A DNA stretch of 64,000 nucleotides. Source: Daphnia pulex. Lineage: Eukaryota; Arthropoda; Branchiopoda; Diplostraca; Daphniidae. The number at the start of each line of letters is the position of its first letter. Within the stretch, counting starts at the first letter, position 1. The stretch lies in NCBI RefSeq assembly GCF_021134715.1, contig NC_060018.1:682001-746000 (forward strand). Direction: 5' to 3'. The notes beneath the pieces are model-generated. The model ran no database searches. It saw nothing but the letters and a program-made list of their open reading frames with translations, and was not told the DNA's origin. Shown here one piece after another: positions 10,146-27,000 of this stretch. The position numbers and the translations under genes were made by a program.

Positions 10146-10463
10146 TCACCCACGAATACAAACGAGGGGATCTGAAATCTTCTGTTTATTTCTTTCTTTA
10201 TTGCGCATCGGCATAAAGTACATTTTGAGCCCCACCTGGTTCAAAGTCATGGCGATATTTCTCCTTAAACTAAGTGACATAAAGTTTAAGGACTGAATAA
10301 TTAAGCCATCATTCCTCATCGTTCTTCTAAGGATTCCTCGATTAGCTTGAAAAAGAAAAATTTTAGAGTAGTTTGATGTAAACATTTTTTCGCGCATCAA
10401 ATTTTTGTTATACCTGAATAACCCTTGGCCGTGACTAAGCAGTCCTGCAAAAGTTTTTATCAC
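10146..10463 (-). other. Possible small unrecognised gene, antisense, between the Ly6 genes
   Basis: The minus strand has an open frame of 105 codons. It also contains a splice-like arrangement: acceptor ttttgcag, a 31-nt piece, donor GTATAAC, then acceptor tttttcaag before ...ANRGILRRTMRNDG. The pieces stay in one frame and end RNKERNKQKISDPLVCIRG. An AATAAA lies inside the frame near 10195, which argues against it. No family is recognised and no start exon could be fixed. Confidence 0.2.
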
Positions 10464-10611
10464 GCGGCAGTTTGTTAATCATAAAGTAGAAGATGATAAG
10501 AATTTGATTTGTAAGCCGTTATCCGATCGGCTGTGTAGAGTGCGCTTGTCGAGAAGCTTGGTTTCCAGAGTGGTTCATTGAAATTTGTCTGTGAGGAAAT
10601 CAATTCAAATT

Positions 10612-11176
10612 ATGGATAACAAAATCTTTCTAGTCCTTTTTCTCTTGATTGCTGTCGCAAAAACCAGCACCGGCAAGTCAATCGCTTTAAAATGTCATTA
10701 AAAAATTGTTTTATTTTGAATTTCTCAATTCTGCAGGGTTAAAGTGTTACGCTTGCTCATCGAGTCCGAGCATTTACAGCAAGGACTGTGACTTAGGTAC
10801 TCCTAATGTCCGTTCCGGCACTTGCCCCACAAACAAAAAATACTATTGTATTACTAGGCGAACTAACGACGCGAATGGTAAGTGGAAATCTTTCACATTC
10901 CCCAAGTCCAATTTTTAAAAAATATTGTTCAAATTCGCAAAAAGGAAACAGCACTGTTTTGAGAGACTGCTCCAGTAACCCCACCTCAAAGGATTATTCT
11001 TGCAGTTCTGATTATTGTAATCCGGCTACGACGACTCGCCGTAATAGAATAACAGAATTTTATTGAAGTTTTAAATTGAACTTACACAAATTTATTTTTA
11101 TGCAGCACACATCTGGATTTGGACATTTGGATTGCTCGTTGTTTCCTTTTTCTCGAACATTGAAAATTTCTTTTGA
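10612..11176 (+). CDS. Ly6/uPAR-type GPI-anchored protein (Ly6-2), intact paralogue
   Basis: Exons: 10612-10672, 10737-10877, 10945-11040, 11106-11176, giving 122 aa. Exon 1 is 61 nt, exactly as in Ly6-1, and encodes a signal peptide (MDNKIFLVLFLLIAVAKTS). The mature part begins GLKCYACSSSPSIYSKDC and ends SSDYCNPA, with eight Cys residues as in Ly6-1 and the terminal CN of the family. One N-glycosylation site (NST) is visible. Exon 4 supplies a hydrophobic tail (HIWIWTFGLLVVSFFS...), which shares WTFG with the Ly6-1 tail and suits GPI anchoring. Intron 1 appears to use a GC donor (CACCG|GCAAGT). If intron 3 is kept, the frame stops at 11066 and the protein lacks the hydrophobic tail. Presumed role: cell-surface three-finger protein. 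Confidence 0.75.
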
Positions 11177-12889
11177 ATGAACGATTTTTCACTCGAAAGA
11201 TCTAAAGTTATTATCTTCTGGTGCAATTGCTTTATTTCGTGATTAAAAATCTAATAATTTCAAAAATGAAAATCGAAAATACAGGAAGCAGTTTATTCTG
11301 AGATTTGGCAACATCATTGTTTACGAGAAAACATTAGATGATTAGATTACGTCATCAGCTGATATCAACATGATGCCTTCTTACTAAAAAGCGTAGGGTA
11401 TGCGAAAAAACAGGAAAAAATTACATATTTGGTTCTAAAAATTTATTATATCTCACGTAAGTTAAGAATTCTTATTTTCGCTAGTAGCTGCGGTAATGTT
11501 TCTCAAATATGCGTCGTTTTCGTAGGAAAGTTGGTTTAAGTGCCAATTTCAAATGTATATGTTGATTAGAACATGCTGATATAGTTGTAACTAGTTATTA
11601 TCCACTGGTAGGCTATGAGGTAATTAAGCTAAGTTCACTTGATCTGAAATAACGGCAATTGGATTCAATGTAAAACACATTTAACCATTGAGCCCTGTAC
11701 AGCGGAGAAAGCTGAGTGAATGGTCAAATAATAGTTTTTGTGGATCCAGGTTAACCCTAAAAATACCTTGTTATGTTCTTTTGTTGAATAACACTAATTT
11801 GTTCGACTGTTACAGGACCTATGTAGAGACTAGATTTTTCTCAAGTCTTAAGGCTGCCATGGAATAAGATGCTCTTATATCAGCTCTTATGCCTGCTTGT
11901 ACCATACTATTTCCGTTACCAACATTCATGTTTCAACCCATCATTTCAAATTTAGAGTCTGTATAATGGGTTTTGATGATGAATGCCTTTTTACCATAAT
12001 ATTTCACAGATGTGTGAGTTAATATCTCTTTAGCAATTTGCCAATTTCCAATTTACTATTGAACATTAATATGAATCATACAGGATTGATTATTCTTATT
12101 CAGGATTACAAGGGAAAAAAAATCAATTTTGCAACAGGTATTTTATTCCAGTGTACAAGAGTAGTTGGTAAAATGGAGAAAACAAAAATTTGTTATAAGT
12201 GTATGTTATAATAAACTTTTCCTTAAAGAACATGCCTAAAAGGGCCTGCTTCTGAACTGAGTACAGCGCGAAAATTGATTCTTGCGCTTATTGATTTCCA
12301 CGAAAACGAGTATTGGTCCTGTACCGCTTTTTTTGCTTACCGCTTTACCGCTTGTTTACAATGCCCTTGAATTGAATGTGTATATTTCGTCATGCACCCA
12401 ACTACTATTCTGTCTCCATTTGGAGAAATCGGTTTCTGATTACAAAGTTCTACAACTCAGCACAAGTTTAAAAAAGCTAAATCGGAATAAAGCAAACAGC
12501 AGTGGCTGTTAAGCATGCTGTTAGGTTCCATGTATCACTAAGCGCTAACCGCTGATAATGCTGATATAGATGAGTATGCATCATTGGTGAACACATTGAA
12601 CTCAAAAATGACGATTAGCCAAAAGTCAGCGCAACAATATGTGAGGTAGAAACTAGAAAGTATTGTCACGTGACATACACGTTCTTGGGTCGGTGGGAGC
12701 ATACTACACTACCAACACTAGTCAACAGAGCCCCCATATATTACGTATTTATGTAACGTTTTACCCAACTTTAAAAACTGAACACCTAAAATTATTAGAT
12801 AGAGTATAGATTAAAACTGATGTTTTATATTTATAATTGGGAAATACAATGTCATGTCCTTCAAACTTTGTTCTCTTTACTTTCAATTG
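11177..12889. other. AT-rich spacer between Ly6-2 and CLPX
   Basis: No credible exon was found on either strand. The longest frame (12282-12512 plus) has neither a recognisable motif nor good splice sites. Confidence 0.6.
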
Positions 12890-12897
12890 TGACGTCA
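12890..12897 (+). promoter_or_regulatory. CRE palindrome in the CLPX promoter region
   Basis: TGACGTCA lies about 340 nt before the CLPX start codon, followed by an initiator-like ctcagact near 12906. A plausible 5' UTR exon runs from there to a donor at 13119 (GTGAGT), with an acceptor ending at 13220 just before the ATG. Confidence 0.4.
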
Positions 12898-13232
12898 CGT
12901 CTGACGACTCAGACTAGTAACAGCTGATAGTCAAACCCTTGCAGACTCGCAGTAAGTTTCGATTTTGGCTTGTTGCAGTCGACCAGTTAGCAACGGAGGT
13001 GAATTTTCGTGTTATCGCGCATTTAGCTTCATAAAATTTACGAAATTTTCAATAATAGGGTCCCATCACTGTGACAACTACCTAAATCGATTTTATCAGA
13101 CATTTCTTCAGAAATCAAGTGAGTTGTTTTGTTTTCAATTTATTGGTATCACCTTTTTCATTACATAAACACGTAAATATAAAAGACCTTGAACGCAAAC
13201 TTGTTTGGATACAATCGCAGGTTGACTCAAGG

Positions 13233-15956
<2,724 letters not shown>

Positions 15957-16136
15957 ATAATACTTGTTTTCAAACAACAACTTTTCGTTTTCTTTCCAAC
16001 GGGGCTACTTATGGCGTATATATATCGGGATTTCTAGACTACGTCGATATGTACAATTTTAAAAAAATGTACTAAGCCTCCCTTGTTGCCTCGTTTTATT
16101 TTTAACTTCTTTTTGTTTATGGGACTCGAAGCCTTC

Positions 16137-16142
16137 AATAAA
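16137..16142 (+). terminator. Poly(A) signal of CLPX
   Basis: AATAAA 181 nt after the CLPX stop. A minus-strand AATAAA (plus TTTATT near 16096) lies nearby and could serve USE1, so the two 3' ends may overlap. Confidence 0.5.
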
Positions 16143-16383
16143 GTCGATATAACTTCATTTCAATTAGGTTTAGATTTAGATTAACTGAGACAAATTGGGA
16201 CAACTAACTGTGCTAATTGTGATGTGAATAGCAAAATATTATGATTTAAAAACAAAAAATCCAAAATACATTAATTGTAGTTGTATTCTCAAAGTAAGGG
16301 CACCAGTGGTTGATGAATCCTATTTAAGAACTTTTAAGTTTTAACCTTGTTTAATTTTTAGTATGTGTGATGTTCTTTTATAC

Positions 16384-17413
16384 TTAGGATGTCTTCTTTT
16401 TCTTGAACAACCGCATGAAGACAATCATGGCTAGATAATAGAAAAAATTAACATCAAATGAACCTCAACATTACAATGAAGCAATAGATTACCTATGAAA
16501 GACATGCAGACAAGCAATAAAAACAACCAAACCCAGCAACGGGTACAGAATCCACTTCTCTCTTGAAGCTTTTGTGTTTGAGTCTGAAGGTTTGTCTGAT
16601 TTTCTTCAGCCAGAATGTTGGCCTTTTCCAGTGTAATTAAGTCCTGTCTGATAATTGAGTTTGCAGACATGGTTTGCTCTTTCATGGTTTTAGCCATGGT
16701 AAGCAAATTATTTGTGATTTCTTCTTGGGTTTGCTGCTCATTACTAATCACTCCATCAAAATCCTGCACATGAGTAGGAGTGGTGTTTGTTTTTATGGTG
16801 CTCAGTAATTCAGTTTTTCTTTGCCTTAATGTTGAAGCAGGATTTTCAAATTCTTCATTTTTTTCTGTTGAGACAGACTCATTTGCTGGAAGTAATTTAT
16901 TGGTCAGCAACTCATCCCTAACTTGATTGCTATACTGAGATGCAACTTTATGTCGGATTTCCTTTGAAACTGTGTCTCCGTATGGAGAAGAACAAGGGGA
17001 CAAAAACTGAGAAGCAACAACTTTATCTGTAACAGAAGGCTGGAAAATTTTTATAAGTTAAGTTATGAGAAAATATGTAATGATGATGTAATTACCAGCT
17101 TTTCAGTGATGGTAAGACCTTTCAAAAAAGCAACAGATTTTGTGTAATCATCTAGAACATCCTTATTTGGTGGCATTGGACATTTCTTCAATTCTGTCAG
17201 CTGTTCTTCAAGTGTAATGATATACTATTAAACAGGAGGCAAGACAAATTAAAGCGATCCAGCTTCAGTTATTGTCGGTGGAAAAACTTATTACCATTGA
17301 AGAAGTAAGTCTACCTTCTCAAATCTCCATTCAGTGTGCTTTCCATTGTTGGCAATCGTTTTACACTGTTCTAAAAGTCGGATAAAGTTTGTTTCCAATC
17401 GAGTTCGGGTCAT
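16384..17413 (-). CDS. USE1: Vesicle transport SNARE USE1
   Basis: Minus-strand exons 17413-17315, 17224-17096, 17039-16493 and 16430-16384 join in phase to 273 aa (human USE1 has 259). USE1 is the ER Q-SNARE that acts with Sec20 and syntaxin 18 in Golgi-to-ER retrograde fusion. The N-terminus TRLETNFIRLLEQCK and EWRFEKYIITLEEQL match the family, and FLKGLTITEKL and the helical region agree. The SNARE motif lies at about residues 185-240 (NLLTMAKTMKEQTMSANSII, then RQDLITLEKA). The Asp in RQD aligns with the Asp that USE1 proteins have where other SNAREs carry Gln. A C-terminal membrane anchor (WVWLFLLLVCMSFIAMIVFM) ends in RLFKKKKTS, a lysine-rich tail fitting ER residence. The last intron splits the anchor. 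Its start is 362 bp from the GUF1 ATG, head-to-head. Confidence 0.93.
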
Positions 17414-17537
17414 TTTTAGTAGCTATTAGCTAACGGATTAAATTCCCCTAAAATTAAACCCAAAATGCAGCAATTTAGAGCGACGAGCACCTAGCCACCT
17501 AGACAGTTGACGTAAACATTGTGTTGTGAAGAGCACG

Positions 17538-17759
17538 ATGAATAATACAGGCCGCCCGGTGCGAGCTACTTTTTCTGACATGGCAATTGGCGCTCGATCT
17601 TCGATGCGTCGATTCTCCAAAACATTTTGCTGCTGGCCGACCATGCTATTGGTATTGGGCTGGCCTTCGCTTGTAGGAAAATTCGGCAAACTGCTGTCTG
17701 CTATTTATTTTCAAAAGAAAATAGAAACCATTGCCGGAATTATTACACATAGAAGTTGA
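17538..17759 (+). CDS. Short ORF in the USE1-GUF1 bidirectional promoter (uORF or small membrane protein)
   Basis: A 73-codon frame starts MNNTGRPVRATFSDMAIGA and has a hydrophobic stretch (FCCWPTMLLVLGWPSLVGKF) near its middle. Its stop lies 16 nt before the GUF1 ATG, in a different frame. It could be an upstream ORF on the GUF1 leader, a separate small protein, or chance. A minus-strand frame (17438-17689) covers the same bases and would sit in the USE1 leader. No family is recognised. Confidence 0.3.
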   Translation: MNNTGRPVRATFSDMAIGARSSMRRFSKTFCCWPTMLLVLGWPSLVGKFGKLLSAIYFQKKIETIAGIITHRS

Positions 17760-17775
17760 TTAATAAGTAAATCTG

Positions 17776-20525
<2,750 letters not shown>

Positions 20526-21040
20526 AATACGACGCTGTTCATAGTACCGAGTTAACTTTTTTATCGTCTTTTCCGCGCTTGGCCAACTCCTTGACAGCTT
20601 GTCATCCAATGCCGTAAAACACATAATGAATAGTTATTTTCACCCAAGGTACGTTAGACGTAGTGACCCGCCTATAAAAGTATTAATAGCGTATTCCGAT
20701 AGGATTCTCATATATTTGAGACAGCGAAATGAAAATATTTGGTGCGTGTTCACTCAGCATATTGTATATGCCTTACATTTATGAGGGGATGATTTGGGAT
20801 ATGACATTGATCAAATATTAAACATCAATCACAATAATAGCTTAAATAACATCCATGAATTGTTGAACTGAGATCGAATAGGTGTTAATGTCAAATTCTT
20901 CTCTGAATTTCATGTTGATCTGCAGCTGCCTCATCTTTGAATCTTCCAGGCTCCCTTCAGGTAGGACCACTAGCAGCTTTTTTTTTCATCCAACCGGATA
21001 TGGAATGAATTTTTAAAGAAGAAAATTCTCTCCGTGACTC
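20526..21040. other. Convergent spacer between GUF1 and the receptor gene
   Basis: This holds the 3' UTRs of two convergent genes. The 61-codon frame at 20599-20784 shows no family features. No clear AATAAA was seen close to either stop. Confidence 0.6.
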
Positions 21041-24000
21041 CTAATCTGCATGGGAAGGTCTAGTTGTCTGTAGGATAGTTCCGATTTCTCCATCAAAAAG
21101 GGCCGTCTCGACGATTGTTGTGGAATTGGTGGTCAAACGTGCGTTTCCTGGAGTAGACACAAGACGACATGACGATCGCGATGCTGACCTACAACGACAT
21201 GCCAAGTGTGATCGGGGTAACGACGGGTTTGGTAGCTCTTGCCCGCTAATTTCAACTGGGCGAAAAAGGAGGACACGAACGAGCGGGGACGCAAAAAAAC
21301 AAACAAATAAAAACAAAAGCCAGATCGGATATCCAGAAAAACATTTAAGCCACATTGAGTTTGATCCAGTGAAACGTCGACCAACGTATCTAAACCAAGT
21401 TATGCCATAGAGAAACATGCGGAGTTGTTCGTCAGGCTATGCGAAATGAGCTTTTCGATTCTTCACGAGGAGACCCAACTTCAAGATCAAAGCAATAAAA
21501 CAAAAAATTTTATTATTGCACACGGTTGGAAGCGCTACCGCAATTCACGAAACATTATGTGGGGTGAGGGTTTTGCTTGGATCGCTGATGAATCCACGTA
21601 ATTAGAAAGCTTTTTTTTAAATAATTCAAACGATCTGAAGCGTATGGAAAATAGAGCCTGAGCTGCTATTGGGGATGTGGTAGTGTGATGGTGTTAAATG
21701 ATTAATTTTTGTTATTTACCTTTATTTGTAGTTCGTCGACCGAGATTGAAGCTGTCGTTGAACGAAGCTGACAGAAGATCGGTACTACGATTAGGAGCGC
21801 GTCCGAATCCCCGACCCTGTGGTCCACATCCGAAGGCGCTGAGAAATGCGTTGCGAAACTTCTCATTCATAAAACAGTAGGTAATGGGATTACAGCAACT
21901 CGACAAATAAGCCAGAAGCTGGGTCAGCGCTATCTCTGTTGGACCCATTTGCTCGTAGAGACTAGCAGGATCAAAGGTATACCTGCAATGACATATAGTA
22001 TGTAGGTTGACAAATGAGATCAAAATTGACTGAGATTGAATTGCTTTGCAGGATCATTTACCAGGTGTTGACGACGTAAAGTGGCGCCCAACACAGAAAG
22101 AATTCAAAAACAATGACGAAGAGCATCCGAATGACTTTTTTCTTGGCCCAGACGCTTTTGTCCGTGTAAGTAGATCGGACGCCGTATCGAGCTGCCAAGC
22201 GATAGTCCATAATCTGGACAGACGTTGCCCTTTGTTGGTTGCCCTGCTGTGATTGAGAGCCTCCTCTCCATGCTGTTCCGTTTCCGCTTCTCTGCTGCTG
22301 AGTGATGGTCCTTTCCAATTGAGGATGGCAACAAAGATGACGGTGATTGCTTCGCAGCGGCCATTGAATTACGGTAGATTTCTTTGCTATATTTGGACTC
22401 GCGCGTGGGAAGTTATGGCTGGGTAGGCTGTCTGACTGGATCGAGGAATCGGGCTCTTGGCATCGTTCTGAACAAATTTAAACAAAAACCTATTGATCAT
22501 TCGGTTTCATTTGGCCGTTTCTTCCGTTCTGTAGGATAAATTGCAATACAAGAACTTTGCCGGATAAGCAGCTTACAGCTCAACAATTTCTGATTTAACT
22601 TTGGGGATGGTTTCTGTATTGCAATTGACTCTACCTTTGCCTAGACAAAGTCACGACTGTCGTGAGACAAAGCCTACCGTCGCCTAAACTTTAGGGTCTT
22701 GCGCAACTGGGTCGCAATTGAACTAATTGTCAACAGGAGCGGAAGAAATGAAAGACAAATCGATTTACCGATCTTTACAAAACAGAAAATAAGGGACGTA
22801 GACTACTAATGATTTCCTCTTCCAATAAAAAAGAAAGCGACGGTGAAACGTGACATTTCTTTTACTTCGTTTCCTGAACGTCATAAAACGTGAGTTTCCG
22901 GAAATAATAACCCGATTTCTTTTCATTACAGAACGATTTGTTTTGGACGCTAGGCTATCGCTACCACCCGACTCTCATTCTGAAGAGATGCGCCGGTTTT
23001 TTTTCTTATTTCTAAATGGCGATAACATTGTTGCGTTCTTATAATTTTTCATACAGAATATTTACTTCGATAATTCTATTACTTCTACCTAAAAACAGAT
23101 GATAGGCTCAGACCTGACAATGACTTTTACGGTAGTCATTAAGTCAAAATAGCTAGCGATTATGGTTAGTGAAATAGAAGGGTGGAGTGAGAGTATGCAT
23201 GCACATGCCATTGATGCTTTGATTTAAAGCAATTTTCTCTCGATATTGTTTCCATGCAGAATTTTGATACAAGTTTGTGCTATAAGTCTATAAAAGAAAA
23301 GAAATAACGACATTCCTATTCTAAAAGCTTGGAAACAGCCACATGAACTTTCAGAGAAAATATGCATAATTTACTGTCGCTTACGTAGTACTATGTTGTT
23401 TTTAAAGAAACCATCAGAAACATTTTTGCCCAAGAGTAACTTGTGGAATCCTTTTTTCGAAACTATATGAACTAGTAACTTCAAGACTGTAATCTTAGTA
23501 CCGGTAATCTTTTGCATAGCAACTATTCGGAGCTAAACTTTGATTTGAAGTATTCATACAAGATGTAAGAAAAGTATAAACTTAAAGTTATTTAACTGAA
23601 AATTGCGTTGAACGTACAAAGCCGGGAGCGAAAAGGTTTTTAGAGAAATGGCTGCATTTGTATTCTCCTTGTTCATAACTCTTGTTTGTTCAGGTTTATT
23701 GGCTTTCGTAGCCGCATGCTCAAGTCAGTCTTTAGTTATTCCCCAGTGTAGTTCCCTTCTTTGAGGTTACCCGTTGATGGTTTACTTTTAGATCTTTCGT
23801 GCTGATGCAGGCTTTGTAACCCACAATCCAAGATTAATTATTATTACGATTTTCTCATTAACCACAAGGATTTCTCTTCGTTAGTGTCGGCCAGCATATT
23901 TTTCTTGGAAAGTTAAATCGGAGAAACGAAGGTATACTTTTCATCTTTTATATATCATTACCTGTACATGATGAGCCGCAGATATTCTCGAGAGGGACGG

Positions 24001-27000
24001 AAGATTCGGCAGCTGCCATCATTGTCTGCAAACGACTTCCCGTGTTTGTATTAACGCTGCTGCTTGTTTCGTGACGCAGTCCTCTCCACAGACGAGCGGC
24101 AATTAACCAGTAGGCCAACCCCATAATGAGCAGTGGAAGGACGAGCAAAATCACGTCCTACCACAATATAGTTTTTACATCACAGCATTTGTCTAGGATT
24201 AAGACGAGACGTTTGATCTACTTCATACCAATAGCAGATTGTAGACTTTCTCGCTGACAGCATCGGGCCATTCTTCTCGACATTTGTGCCTACCTGTAAT
24301 TACAAAAGCCATATAAGATTTCAGCCGATTCATCTCTCTGGTGTTGTCAATACAATTATTTAACACAGAAGAAACTTAGGTACAACATCTCGTACATATT
24401 TAGCCTTAGTTACGCATGATGTATGCGTAGATCTGAATGTTATGAATGTTCTAAAAATTATCCCGTACCAAGTAAACAGGTTATTATTTATGGTTCCTAG
24501 GCCAATATTTTGTTATCTCCCGTTACCACGCCGTAAGCAGCCAAGTAAGGATAAATGATTAATGCTAGGATCCACGACAACATACAATAAACCTTAGCCT
24601 TGATCTTAATGGTCCATACCTCATGGTAAATGAATTCAAACCGTTTTACTTACACGTAGGTTTTTGCATTGCATTTAATTGATTAATTCGATGCAAGATT
24701 ATATCACGTCTCGAGTCTCAAGGTTAGTACAATTTTATATGAAACTGAGTGCTATGAACTTGCGAACAGAAATGGGATAATTAATGTATTCAGTATTTAT
24801 TCAGTATCGCTAAAGAGAACGTTAAAGCTTCGCCAGTGAGGTCTCTGGCGAGTGGCGACCAAGTTAATGAAGCTTGTCTTCATCTTGTATGCAACAGTAC
24901 ATCATTGCCACACGTGACTCATTTGCTGAATGGTTGATTGGATCACTTCTTGATGGTAAAAAATGGGAATTCATTTGATTATCCAATTTTAACTAATTTT
25001 GCTTACACAGAGATCCCCACAGTTAATTTTATACGTATGGACGAATACGAATATCAATACCCCCACGTATAACCTTCATATTCACTCACTCAGTTGGAAT
25101 TCAGTGTTAACCAGAAATGACAGTAACTGAAAAGCCTTTTAAAAAGAAGATATAAGACCAACATATTTTGGTTTGTGTGTTTGAAATGTCGAATCTCATC
25201 TCTGCTTACCAGACAAACTTCCTTACATTCTTCATGCTGTCAAATTTATTATTACTCAAGGAGGTCTAAGAAATCAGCTCAAATATTATTACGTTATTGT
25301 TCCAGATAGATTATAATTTATAATTAATTATTAATTAATTAATTGCCATTATCTAATTAAATCTAACCAAATAATAAAAATCTCAATGTCAATGTCACAA
25401 CGTTGTTTGCAGTCTTTTATTGTTTCTAGTCTTTTCAAAACGCGCCAAGTGTGGTCCGGGAGATGAAGTGAACCGACGTATATCTCTGACATCTTTGTGA
25501 CTTTTATAGTGCAAATACTTTATAACTTCCCATACTGCTGTGCCATCGTTAATTATAGACAGCTATTGGCACTAATTTCGTGTTATTCCCGGAACTGTGA
25601 AACAGAAATGAAGGCAAAGCCAGAGTTCTCGGGAGAAAGGAATGAAGCACGTCCGATATCGAGTCTCCGTTCAACGTCTTCGCCAGAAAATTCATTTCAG
25701 CAAGCCATCGAGTTAACTTAAGCACATACTACTTTAAGGTGAGTCAAGCCAACGCCATTGATTTTCTTTTGCAATGTCTTGACGATGGGCGTCCCAAATT
25801 TTCCGTTGAATTTCAACTCTCCCTTTTCTTTGTTATGAGCCACCACTCACTAATCTAAAATCTCTCGTACGAATTTCCACCCACACTGCCGTATCGATAA
25901 CATTAAAGCCTCTTATGGGTTTTGGGTTCGTCAAGAAAGTCTGATGCATATGCACTCATGCGTGGAATGAAAAGAACGCCGTCTTTTGTTGAGACCCGAT
26001 TATAATTTATTTATTTAAACATCCTTCCATTATAAAGACGCTGCGAACACAGCGTTTTTATCTTTTCTTTTCCTTTTTCTTGTTTGATGTCACTCAAATA
26101 ATCCCGTCTTGATTACAGCATTGATTATTCCGACAGGAATTACATGCGCATAGCCCTAACTTGCACATGTTGACTATTGATCAGATCTCGTGTCGCAGCT
26201 ATTTTTTCCCAGTCGTTTAATGGTTGTAGAACCAAAACAGGACATCGCCGTCTTTTTTGTACTTTCACGGTTATCTCGATTCATTGTCAATATGTTCAAA
26301 ACGTATTGCATCAGGCACTTGTCAGACAACAACGATTCAAGTTTGTGGCATAATATTTTTACTTTTTCATCGACCACACACAATGACTCGGATGTTTATG
26401 TGTGAAAAACAAGCTCTAGCAGAGTTACAAATTTATTCAAGGACTATTAGATGTTGCAATAGAAAAAGTCTGAAAGCTGGTTGATGAAGATGGTAACCAT
26501 GAATTTGTAAAGCTGATAGTTTGTTGTTGTTGTTGTGGTGGTTTTACGGTACCTTTTTTTACATACGAAAAAAACCTTGGTAAAACCCGTTCCTGAAAAT
26601 TCTGACCTATCCCAACATGAAAGGAATAACTTTCGCTTCTCCAGCGTAGTAAGTAGTACTACTTACTGGCCCTTTTACTAGCATTATTTAAACTGTCCTG
26701 AAGTCCAATATCCTATGCCATCCATTGAGCCGTGAAATTCGCTAGAGAATCCGAGTGTCTTGCGTTGTGTAGCTTTCGTAGTTTTCCGTAGATTGGGTTG
26801 GGCTTTTGTTTGATGTTGTTCTTGCCCTTTCTTCTCGGCAGGGGGGGGGAAAGAACAAGGGACATACATAATAGAATCTTCTTGTTTGACTAACCTTGCG
26901 TCTTCCTTTCAATTCAAAAAAGAAATACGGTACCGTAATACTTAACTCACTATGGGCACTGGTGCCCTTTCTCCTCCAACTTTCGTCCCATGTGTGCAAA

